The notes under the pieces are model-generated. The model was not told where the DNA came from. It worked only from the letters and a program-made list of their open reading frames with translations, and did no database searches. Both the position numbers and the translations under genes were made by a program. From Blautia sp. (lineage in GTDB: Bacteria > Bacillota > Clostridia > Lachnospirales > Lachnospiraceae): a stretch of DNA of 18,902 bases. The DNA lies in assembly GCA_017515945.1 (NCBI GenBank), contig JAFWDX010000349.1:1-18902 (forward strand), written 5' to 3'. This document shows, piece after piece, positions 1 through 7,900 of this stretch. Every line of letters begins with the position of its first letter. The first letter of the stretch is position 1.

Positions 1-37
1 CCGATGAGGATACGATCCTCACTCAATGAAATAAGCT

Positions 38-71
38 GCAACTGTGAAGGAGCTTGTGACTGAACAGTTAC
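38..71 (+). repeat. Dispersed palindromic element, copy A
   Basis: This 34-base stretch lies upstream of the RNase J gene and ends in GTGACTGAACAGTTAC (56-71). Its arms GTGACTG and CAGTTAC can pair with one G-U. The outer bases AACTGT (40-45) can also pair with ACAGTT (65-70). The whole stretch aligns without gaps to 17890-17923 with about five differences, including an identical run AAGGAGCTTGTGACTGAACA. The resemblance to the other copies is seen directly. What the element does is not known. Confidence 0.75.
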
Positions 72-115
72 AAGGAGATTATGCCTGTACAGCTGCATAA
101 AAAATATAAATACAT

Positions 116-120
116 GGAGG
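116..120 (+). promoter_or_regulatory. Ribosome binding site that supports the TTG start of RNase J
   Basis: GGAGG ends ten bases before TTG at 131. The nearby ATG at 114 is in another frame. The first in-frame ATG (194, codon 22) has no comparable purine-rich site upstream. This favours the TTG start and keeps the full basic N-terminal extension. Confidence 0.6.
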
Positions 121-130
121 CACGATATTA

Positions 131-2179
131 TTGAAAAACGGAAAACAGGCAGGCGGAAAAAGCAGCGGCGGTGTGAATCGCGGCGGCATTGCCATGTCTA
201 AAAATAAAAAACAGCGGCCGACAGTTGCCAAGTCGCTGAAAGAAAAGCTTAAAGCCGTCTCCCGCCCTGCGCAGGAGAAGAAATACGCCAGCGTCGATCA
301 GTACCTTTCCGAGATGGAGAAAAACAGCGTCGTCTTCAGAAAGGGCAGCTCTGCTGACAAGAAAAACCCGGATCAGACCAAAAAAGCGGTCCGGTCAGAA
401 AAAAAGACCACGGACAGGAAGCCGGATAAGAGTTCATCGAAAAAGAACCGCAGCATCTCCGTTTCATCCATCACATCGGCGGCACCCGCACCTGTAGCGC
501 CGGCCCGCAAAGAAAAAACGAGAAAATCCGTCGGCAAGCTCAGGATCATCCCCCTGGGCGGCCTTGAACAGATCGGGATGAATATTACGGCCTTTGAATA
601 CGGTGACAGCATTGTGGTTGTGGACTGCGGCCTATCATTCCCCGAGGATGACATGCTGGGCATAGACCTGGTGATCCCTGATGTGACATACCTGAGGGAA
701 AACATTTCCAAAGTAAAGGGATTTGTTATCACCCATGGCCATGAGGATCATATAGGCGCTCTGCCCTATGTGCTCCGTGACATAAATGTCCCGATCTATT
801 CCACCAGGCTGACACTGGCCCTTATCTCCAAAAAGCTGGAGGAGCACGGACTTCTCTCGACGACAAAGCTCAAGGAGGTCCGCCACGGTCAGGTCATCAA
901 CCTCGGCGAGTTCTCTGTGGAATTTATCAAAACGAATCACAGTATCCAGGACGCTTCGGCTCTCGCCATTTATTCACCGGCAGGGATCGTGGTACACACG
1001 GGAGACTTCAAAGTGGATTATACACCGGTCTTCGGTGACGCCATTGACCTGCAGCGCTTTGCAGAAATCGGGAGAAAGGGTGTGCTCGCGCTGATGTGCG
1101 ACAGCACGAACGCCGAACGCCCGGGCTTTACCATGTCGGAGCGCACGGTAGGCAAGGTTTTTGACAATCTGTTTAATGAATACAAAAAGTGCAGGATCAT
1201 CATCGCCACCTTTGCCTCAAATGTAGACAGGGTGCAGCAGATCATCGATTCGGCTTATCGGTTCGGACGCAAGGTGGCCGTGGAAGGACGGAGCATGGTC
1301 AATGTCATTTCCACCGCAGCGGAGCTGGGTTATCTGCGGATACCGGAGCAGACACTGATCGATACGGATGAGGTACGCAATTATCCTGATGAGAAGGTTG
1401 TGCTGATCACAACGGGCAGCCAGGGAGAATCCATGGCGGCTCTGTCCAGGATGGCTGCCAGCATTCACAAAAAGATCACGATCAAACCCAACGACGCCAT
1501 CATTTTCAGCTCACATCCGATTCCCGGCAATGAAAAAGCTGTTTCAAAGGTCATCAACGAGCTGTCCATGAAAGGCGCCAGAGTCATATTCCAGGATGCG
1601 CACGTATCCGGCCACGCCTGCCAGGAGGAGATCAAGCTGATCTATTCCCTGGTACATCCCCGTTACGCGATCCCTGTCCATGGCGAATACCGCCATCTCA
1701 CCGCCCAGAGACAGGTGGTGGAGGATCTGGGCATCCCGAAGGAAAACATTTTTGTGCTCAAATCCGGCAATGTGCTTGAACTCAATGATCAGAGCGCTTC
1801 CATCATCGGTTCCGTTCAGACAGGTGCGATCCTGGTGGACGGCCTGGGTGTGGGAGATGTCGGAAATATCGTTCTGCGTGACCGCCAGCGGCTGGCGGAG
1901 GACGGCATCATCATCGTCGTCATGACACTGGAGAGACACTCAAACCGTGTGCTTGCCGGTCCGGATATCGTTTCCAGAGGCTTTGTATATGTCCGGGAGG
2001 CGGAGGATCTGATGGAACACGCCAATGAAACTGTACAGAGGGCACTGAATGAGTGCCTGGATCATCATGTCACGGACTGGACCAGGATCAAAGCCGCGGT
2101 GAAGGATGCGCTGGATGATTATGTCTGGAAAAAGACAAAGCGCACGCCCATGATCCTGCCCGTCATAATGGAGGCATAA
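131..2179 (+). CDS. rnj: Ribonuclease J with a long basic N-terminal extension
   Basis: RNase J is a metallo-beta-lactamase / beta-CASP nuclease that acts as 5'-to-3' exonuclease and endonuclease in mRNA decay and rRNA maturation in the cytoplasm. The core begins near residue 136 (KLRIIPLGGLEQIGMN). The zinc-binding motif is THGHEDH at 201-207. Further conserved residues are H270 in NHSIQDAS, D292 in HTGDF and H517 in PVHGEYRHL. The protein has 682 residues, against about 555 for Bacillus RNase J1. The excess is a Lys/Ser/Ala/Pro-rich, probably disordered N-terminus of about 135 residues. The start is a TTG supported by GGAGG at 116-120. The next gene begins directly after the stop. The family call is secure; J1 versus J2 is not decided. 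Confidence 0.95.
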   Translation: MKNGKQAGGKSSGGVNRGGIAMSKNKKQRPTVAKSLKEKLKAVSRPAQEKKYASVDQYLSEMEKNSVVFRKGSSADKKNPDQTKKAVRSEKKTTDRKPDKSSSKKNRSISVSSITSAAPAPVAPARKEKTRKSVGKLRIIPLGGLEQIGMNITAFEYGDSIVVVDCGLSFPEDDMLGIDLVIPDVTYLRENISKVKGFVITHGHEDHIGALPYVLRDINVPIYSTRLTLALISKKLEEHGLLSTTKLKEVRHGQVINLGEFSVEFIKTNHSIQDASALAIYSPAGIVVHTGDFKVDYTPVFGDAIDLQRFAEIGRKGVLALMCDSTNAERPGFTMSERTVGKVFDNLFNEYKKCRIIIATFASNVDRVQQIIDSAYRFGRKVAVEGRSMVNVISTAAELGYLRIPEQTLIDTDEVRNYPDEKVVLITTGSQGESMAALSRMAASIHKKITIKPNDAIIFSSHPIPGNEKAVSKVINELSMKGARVIFQDAHVSGHACQEEIKLIYSLVHPRYAIPVHGEYRHLTAQRQVVEDLGIPKENIFVLKSGNVLELNDQSASIIGSVQTGAILVDGLGVGDVGNIVLRDRQRLAEDGIIIVVMTLERHSNRVLAGPDIVSRGFVYVREAEDLMEHANETVQRALNECLDHHVTDWTRIKAAVKDALDDYVWKKTKRTPMILPVIMEA

Positions 2180-2521
2180 ATGGATAAAATAGATGAAGGT
2201 GTCCGGATGCTGCTGGGGATCATTTATGACACACCGATCTATCAGGAATACCGCCGCCAGGAGGAGGCGCTCAAGCTTGACCCGCAGCTGTATCAGCGGG
2301 TAAACAGCTTCCGCGAAAGAAATTTCCGCCTGCAGAATTCTGTCTCGGACGGGGGAGTCTTTCAGGTGGCGGACAGTATTTACCATGAGTCGAGGGAGCT
2401 GCGCAAAAATCCTCAGGTCAACGCTTACCTGGATGCGGAGCTGGCCATGTGCAAGATGATGCAGAGGATCGCCCGCAGCATGGTAGACGGTATTGAGTTT
2501 GACATCCCTGATATTGGCTGA
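2180..2521 (+). CDS. YlbF/YmcA-family protein
   Basis: This small 113-residue protein is almost all helical, with family-like stretches such as DTPIYQEYRRQEEALKLDPQ and a second half containing LRKNPQVNAYLDAELAMCKM. In Bacillus, YlbF and YmcA work with YaaT to tune RNase Y-dependent mRNA processing; other family members are uncharacterised. The ATG follows the RNase J stop with no gap, and its Shine-Dalgarno GGAGG (2170-2174) lies inside the last RNase J codons, so translation is probably coupled. Being next to RNase J suggests a role in RNA decay, but that is inference. I see no enzyme motif. Confidence 0.85.
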   Translation: MDKIDEGVRMLLGIIYDTPIYQEYRRQEEALKLDPQLYQRVNSFRERNFRLQNSVSDGGVFQVADSIYHESRELRKNPQVNAYLDAELAMCKMMQRIARSMVDGIEFDIPDIG

Positions 2522-2538
2522 AAAGTGGGGCTGACACT

Positions 2539-2937
2539 ATGGGAAATGTAGTTTACAAATTGGAGAAGGCCGGGCTCGCCGCGGCAGGCGCGGCCTTCAG
2601 AGTCGCGTTCTATGTCTGCGTGGCGGTGCTGATCTTCTGGTGCGGCAAGCATGCGTATACATTCGGATATCAGGTCTTTAATCAGGAGGCCATGAGCCCG
2701 GGGGACGGGCAGGAGGTCTCCGTGATGATCCCGGAGGGCGCGGACGACTACCAGATCGCGCAGATCCTTGAACGCAACGGCCTGATCGCGGATGCGCGGG
2801 TTTTCTATGTACAGGAATTTTTCACTGATTTCCGCGGTGCCATGCATCCCGGTACGTATACGCTGAGTACAGCCTATACGCCGGGGAGGATCATGGGTAT
2901 CCTGGCCGGACAGGATGAAGAGGACGAGGAACAATGA
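2539..2937 (+). CDS. MltG-like membrane protein lacking the YceG catalytic domain
   Basis: The 132-residue product has one hydrophobic segment at about residues 17-37. A domain like the N-terminal LysM-like part of MltG follows: VMIPEGADDYQIAQILERNG, then MHPGTYTLSTAYTPGRIMGIL. Full MltG is an endolytic murein transglycosylase of more than 300 residues with a catalytic glutamate in its YceG domain. Here the protein ends in an acidic tail (DEEDEEQ) and the next gene overlaps its stop by four bases, so there is no room for the catalytic part. It may bind or regulate peptidoglycan enzymes rather than cut glycan. The Shine-Dalgarno is weak (GGGG at 2527-2530). The order MltG / methyltransferase / U32 matches Bacillus yrrL-yrrM-yrrN/O. 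Confidence 0.8.
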   Translation: MGNVVYKLEKAGLAAAGAAFRVAFYVCVAVLIFWCGKHAYTFGYQVFNQEAMSPGDGQEVSVMIPEGADDYQIAQILERNGLIADARVFYVQEFFTDFRGAMHPGTYTLSTAYTPGRIMGILAGQDEEDEEQ

Positions 2938-3587
2938 CCGATGAAGAGAGATTCCGCGTCTTTCTTGCCTCGATGGAGCCGGATCTGCCTGAGCAGCTCA
3001 GGGAACTGGAGCAGGCCTGCAAAAGGGACAAAGTGCCGCTGATCCGCCCGCAGATGCAGAGTCTTCTGCGGGTGCTGACCGCGCAGATAAGGCCACGCAG
3101 GATCCTGGAGATCGGAACAGGGGCCGGCTTTTCCGCTCTGTTCATGTACAGCTGTGCGGGAGATTCTCCTGAGATCGTGACGATCGAGAGCGACCCTTCC
3201 CGGGCGCAGAAAGCCCGGGAAAATTTTGATCGTTCTGGCTGTCCGGACCGGTTCCGGCTGTTGGAGGGCGATGCTTCCCGGGTGCTGCCTGCTCTGGACG
3301 GCAGTTTTGACCTGATCTTTATGGATGCCGCAAAAGGACAGTACATCCACTGGCTGCCGGATATGCGCAGGCTTATGCATACCGGCAGCGTTCTTGTTTC
3401 TGACAATGTGCTTCAGGAGGGGAGACTCCTGGAGTCCCGATATATGGTGGAGAGAAGGGACCGCACGATCTACAGGAGGATGCGGGAATATCTGCACGCG
3501 CTGACCCATGACCCGGGTCTGGCGACCACCATACTCCCGATCGCAGATGGAGCGGCCCTGTCCGTACGTCTGGAGGAAAAAACATGA
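2934..3587 (+). CDS. trmR: SAM-dependent O-methyltransferase, TrmR (YrrM) type
   Basis: TrmR methylates 5-hydroxyuridine at tRNA position 34 to 5-methoxyuridine, which widens wobble decoding. The 217-residue protein has the SAM-binding loop ILEIGTGAG at 57-65, the acidic strand end TIESD, and the divalent-metal site D131 (MDAAKGQY) with D157-N158 (DNVL), as in catechol-type O-methyltransferases. The short spacer VPLIRPQMQSLL and the DAAKGQY motif resemble Bacillus YrrM closely. Its ATG overlaps the stop of the MltG-like gene by four bases, and its own stop overlaps the U32 start in the same way. The neighbouring TrhP-like gene would supply its tRNA substrate, which supports the call over a generic small-molecule methyltransferase. 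Confidence 0.85.
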   Translation: MTDEERFRVFLASMEPDLPEQLRELEQACKRDKVPLIRPQMQSLLRVLTAQIRPRRILEIGTGAGFSALFMYSCAGDSPEIVTIESDPSRAQKARENFDRSGCPDRFRLLEGDASRVLPALDGSFDLIFMDAAKGQYIHWLPDMRRLMHTGSVLVSDNVLQEGRLLESRYMVERRDRTIYRRMREYLHALTHDPGLATTILPIADGAALSVRLEEKT

Positions 3588-4903
3588 ATAAAGTTGTGAC
3601 TGAACAGTCACGGAAAGTTGAACTGCTGGTCCCGGCCGGGAGTCTGGAGGTCCTTAAGATCGCCGTAGTGTTCGGCGCGGACGCAGTCTATATCGGCGGG
3701 GATGCCTTTGGGCTGCGTGCCAAGGCAAAAAATTTCAGTCCGCAGGAAATGGCTGAGGGGATCGCTTTTGCCCATGCGCACGGCGTAAAGGTTTACGTTA
3801 CGGTAAACATCATCGCTCACAATGAGGATCTCCCCGGTGTCCGGGATTACCTTGCTCAGCTGGGCGAGATAAAGCCGGATGCCCTGATCATTGCGGATCC
3901 GGGGATCTTTTCCCTGGCCAGGGAAATCTGTCCGGAGCTGGATATTCATATCAGCACGCAGGCGAATAATACGAATTATGAGACCGCCATGTTCTGGCAA
4001 CGCCTGGGGGCCGTCCGGATCGTTACCGGCAGAGAACTGTCTCTGGAGGAGATCCGCACAATGAGGATGCACCTCGGTGAGCAGATGCAGATCGAAACCT
4101 TTGTGCATGGAGCCATGTGTATTTCCTATTCCGGCAGGTGCCTGCTGAGCAGTTTTCTGGCCGGCCGGGATGCCAACCGGGGGAGCTGTTCCCACCCGTG
4201 CCGCTGGAAATATTATGTGATGGAAGAGACGAGGCCGGGTGAATATATGCCTGTCCTGGAAAATGAACGGGGCACATTTCTGTTTAATTCAAAAGACCTG
4301 TGCATGATCGACCATCTGGACGATCTTATGGAGGCGGGAATCGACAGCTTTAAGATCGAGGGCCGGATGAAGACCGCATTGTATGTGGCCTCAGTCACCC
4401 GCGCGTACCGTCATGCCATTGATGAGTGGATCAGGGATCCTGAAAGCTACCGGGCACATAAGGCTCAGTATCTGGCACAGGCAGCTGCCTGCACTCACAG
4501 GAGCTTCACTACAGGCTTTTTTTATGGCCGCCCGGATCAGGAAAGCCAGATCTATGAAGAAAGCACCTATATCCGCGAAGCGGTCTATCTGGGATATGCC
4601 CAGACGGATGCGCAGGACGGCTGGTTCAGGCTCACACAGAAAAATAAGTTTTGTACAGGCGATGAGATCGAGCTCATGCGGCCGGACGGGTCAGATCTCG
4701 CCGCAAAGGTACTGGGGATCCGGGATCTCGAGGGGAATGACATGTCCAGCGCGCCGCACGCCCGGCAGGAGCTGTGGATCCGTCTGGATATTCCTGCAGC
4801 ACGGTATGATATCCTGAAGATGCCATCCGGGGATGCCAAAGAGCGTAACTGTTCAGCTTTTGTTCCACACACCTGCCAAGGCACGCCTGCGGTGTCGCAG
4901 TAA
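3584..4903 (+). CDS. trhP: U32-family tRNA hydroxylation protein (TrhP-like)
   Basis: TrhP proteins make 5-hydroxyuridine at tRNA position 34 using prephenate; older annotations call them U32 peptidases. The 439-residue product begins its domain at VELLVPAGS (12-20). It carries the U32 signature E171-x-F-x-x-G-A-M-C179 ... G184-R-C186-L-L-S. C179, C186, C202 and C206 form a likely iron-sulfur ligand set. The start codon is ATG, overlapping the trmR stop, with GGAGG at 3572-3576. Residues 4-10 are encoded by a copy of the dispersed palindrome, and residues 422-439 plus the stop lie inside another copy (4845-4930), so both termini are unusual. Bacillus has two paralogues (YrrN, YrrO); only one is present here, of YrrO/E. 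coli size. Confidence 0.88.
   Translation: MNKVVTEQSRKVELLVPAGSLEVLKIAVVFGADAVYIGGDAFGLRAKAKNFSPQEMAEGIAFAHAHGVKVYVTVNIIAHNEDLPGVRDYLAQLGEIKPDALIIADPGIFSLAREICPELDIHISTQANNTNYETAMFWQRLGAVRIVTGRELSLEEIRTMRMHLGEQMQIETFVHGAMCISYSGRCLLSSFLAGRDANRGSCSHPCRWKYYVMEETRPGEYMPVLENERGTFLFNSKDLCMIDHLDDLMEAGIDSFKIEGRMKTALYVASVTRAYRHAIDEWIRDPESYRAHKAQYLAQAAACTHRSFTTGFFYGRPDQESQIYEESTYIREAVYLGYAQTDAQDGWFRLTQKNKFCTGDEIELMRPDGSDLAAKVLGIRDLEGNDMSSAPHARQELWIRLDIPAARYDILKMPSGDAKERNCSAFVPHTCQGTPAVSQ
3596..3611. repeat. Dispersed palindromic element core, copy B, inside the trhP start region
   Basis: GTGACTGAACAGTCAC is an inverted repeat with perfect seven-base arms and a two-base centre. It matches the core at 56-71 with one change that turns a G-U pair into G-C. 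It sits at codons 5-10 of trhP, where the mRNA hairpin would begin 12 bases after the ATG. Confidence 0.7.
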
Positions 4904-4930
4904 ATGCGAGGTGCTGACTGAGCAGTTACC
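4845..4930. repeat. Dispersed element with terminal inverted repeats, copy C
   Basis: The left arm GTAACTGTTCAG (4845-4856) and right arm CTGAGCAGTTAC (4918-4929) are inverted repeats of 12 bases with one G-U. The right 46 bases (4885-4930) match 16278-16323 with only three differences. The left part differs between the two. The element spans the last 18 codons and the TAA of trhP and ends 26 bases before the next start codon. No transposase is present, so it is either a MITE-like element or a structured RNA feature. Confidence 0.75.
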
Positions 4931-4942
4931 AAAGAGCCTATA

Positions 4943-4948
4943 GAGGAG
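4943..4948 (+). promoter_or_regulatory. Ribosome binding site that decides the TTG start of the DUF5717-type gene
   Basis: GAGGAG ends eight bases before TTG at 4957. The ATG at 4952 is only three bases from the site and reads Met-Ser-stop, so it cannot start the gene. Confidence 0.65.
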
Positions 4949-4956
4949 AATATGTC

Positions 4957-7900
4957 TTGAAAAAGAAAATCGATCAGCTCCTGAGCGGGCATTTTGAATA
5001 TGAGCTTCCCGGCCTGGATTTTTCTCAGGACAGGATATCCGTTACGATCCCGGCCGGTGAGACGCTGCAGAGCGAAATGTACTTTGCTGCGAAGGACGGA
5101 CGCCGGATCCGCGGGATGATCACATCCTCGAGCCGGAGACTGGTGCCCGGTCTGACTTCTTTTTCCGGAGAAACGATCCGGCTGACATACGGAGTCGATG
5201 CCGCAGGCATGCAGCAGGGGGATACCGTATGCGGCAGGCTGACCTTTACGACCAGTGTGGGTGAGGAGTCCGTTCCCTTTGAGATCAGGACCCAGGGGCA
5301 GGAGCTTTTGACCGGCAGCGGGAGTGTACGTACGCTGGAGGAATTCACACAGCTGGCCCGGCAGGATTTTCGGGAAGCCTTTCATCTGTTTACCTCTGCG
5401 GATTTCGCCGGGATCATACAGGGCGAATCCGGTCGCTGCCAGGCCCTGCTCAAGGGGTTCTCGCGGCAGCCTGTGACATATCAGCATCTGGAAGAATTCC
5501 TGATCTCCACAAAACAGAAAAAACCGGTTACGGTGAAGATCGCACAGGAGAAAGCGGAATATTTTGAAGTGAAAGAATCCCGCAGGGAGTCCGTTGTGAT
5601 CACCCGCAGCGGCTGGGGGCACCTGCGTCTGGATATCGAGGCGGAGGGCGGTTTTGTCGAACCGGTCCGCAAGGTGATCACCCAGGATGATTTCATCGGC
5701 AGCCGCTGCGAACTGGAGTATGTGATCCGGGCGGATGTCCTGCAGAAAGGACGCAGACGGTCCAGGCTGCTGATCAGCAGCCCGTACCAGACGCTCTGCC
5801 ATGAGATCCTCGCCAGCCGGGAGCCTGCCGCGCTCCTGCGGGTTTCTGTGCGGGAAAAGGCCGCCAGGCTTGCCATGATGAAGGATTATCTGCGGTACCT
5901 CTGTCAGGAGATCTCGTTTGAAGAGTGGGCGCATACCAGCCACACCATCCTGACACAGCTCCAGGCGGAGGGGATCGAAGGGCCTGATTATCAGATGTTC
6001 GACGCCTGGCTTCTTCATCAGGAAAAAAAGGATGAAGAAGCGATCGGTATTCTGAAAAAATATATGGACAAGACCTATTCTCGCCAGGAGATCGATCTGG
6101 CCGGAGCATTCCTTTACCTCTGCCTGGTCACCGGCCTGGCGGGAGAGAGGGAACAGATCCAGAAAAGGATCCAGAACCTGTATATGCAGAAGGGCGACAG
6201 CATGCTGCTGCTGTGGTGCCTGCTGCAGCTGGATCCTGAGCTGAGCGGCAGCTCATCCAGGTCGTTGGTGGCCATGGAGGAGCTCTATGACAGAGGATGC
6301 CGCAGTCCCTTCCTGTATATGGAAGCCTGGAGATGCGCATGCGAAGATCCCTCCGCCATGCATCAGCTCAGCGGCTTCTGGACACAGGTCATGGCTTTCG
6401 CGGCGCGCCGTGGGCTTCTGCAGGAGGAGCTGTCGAGGCGTTTCGCTTATCTGGCCGGTTATGAGAAAGAATATCGGCCGCTGGTGGCGACCGTACTGGA
6501 GAAATGCTGCCGGGTATTTCCGTCTGACGATACGCTGCAGGCTCTCTGCAAATATATCATCAGAGGAAATCCCAGAAGGGCTGAGTATTTCTGCTGGTTT
6601 GAACAGGCTGTCCGTCATGGGCTCCGGCTGACCCGCCTGTATGAATATTATGTGGAGACGATGGACACTTCCGTAAAAAGATCTCTGCCGCGCAATCTGC
6701 TGATGTATTTCAAATACAATTCCGATTCGCTGGGGGATTCCAAAAAGGCGTTCATCTATGCCGGTGTCGTGCAGGATAAGGAAAAAGACCGTTCCACATA
6801 TGAGATGTACAAGCAGCATATGAAGGAGTTCACACAGGCCAAGCTCTTACAGGGGGCCATCAGTCCCTATTATGCCATCCTTTACCGGGAGTTCTTCAGC
6901 GAACCGTCTGTCGTGGCGGATGCCGCGGCGCTGGCCAGACTGCTTTTCACCTGCCGGATCTATACGGACGAACCCAGGGTGCGCCAGGTCATCGTCCGCC
7001 ATGACCAGCTGATGAGAGAAGATATCTATCCCGTGATCAAGGGCGCCGCTTATCCGAGGATCTATACAGATGATGCGGTGATCCTTTTCCAGGATGAAAA
7101 GCAGCGTCGATATGAGGCGACCGTGCATTACAGCCGGGAACGCCTGCTCGAGGATCCGGAGCTCGTGAGGAGGGTCCTGGGCATGGGCGTGGAGGAGCCG
7201 GGGGTATTGCTCAACTACGCCGAAAATCATCAGGTTGAGGCTTCCAACCTGCTTATCTTTGAGAACCTCTGTACGGAGGAGAGCTTTTCGATCGGTTACC
7301 GCAGGCAGGTGCAGAAAAGACTGCTGGATTACTTTACGCAGAACAGCCGGGAGGAGACGCTGGACGATTATCTCAAGGCGCTGGATCTGCGGGAATATGC
7401 GTATGTGGACAAACCCAGGATACTGAGCCTGTTGATCGAGCGCGGCCTTTACACACAGGCTATGCAGCTGGTCGAGGAATTCGGCTGGGAGGGCGTGGAT
7501 CCCAGATACCTGCTGAGACTGGCCAGCCGGCGGATCGAGGAGGCCATACGTCTGACTCCGGATGCACAGCAGCCGGACAATGAGCTGCTGGCCATGGCCG
7601 ATTATATTTTTGATGCCGGATACTTTGATGAGACGACCCTGACCTATCTGATGAGATGGCGTACCGGACCGGTCAGCAAACTCCTGGAGCTCAGATCCCA
7701 TGCCGAAGGCTTCGGACTGGATACCTGCAGCCTTGAGGAAAAGATCCTCTCCGCGCTGATGTTTACCTCCGATTACCGTAAGGAAGGGGAAAGTGTGCTG
7801 GTCTCATATCTGCGCCACGGCGGCAAGGAACGGATCGTCTGCGCATATCTGTGCCAGATGTCCTATGGGACTTTTGTGAAAGAGTATCCGATGAGCCGCA

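Noticed and set aside
5..21. Small hairpin TGAGGAT-ACG-ATCCTCA at the window start
   Set aside because: No T-run follows, and it may overlap coding sequence of an upstream gene, so a terminator call is not supported.
3..29. Possible tail of an upstream gene (reads DEDTILTQ then TGA)
   Set aside because: Only eight codons are visible, so neither coding nature nor identity can be supported.
105..110. TATAAA as a -10 box for RNase J
   Set aside because: No acceptable -35 sequence lies 15-19 bases upstream.
4585..6018. 477-codon open frame on the minus strand
   Set aside because: It runs antisense through trhP, the element and the DUF5717-type gene, has no family resemblance, and follows from the codon bias of the plus-strand genes.
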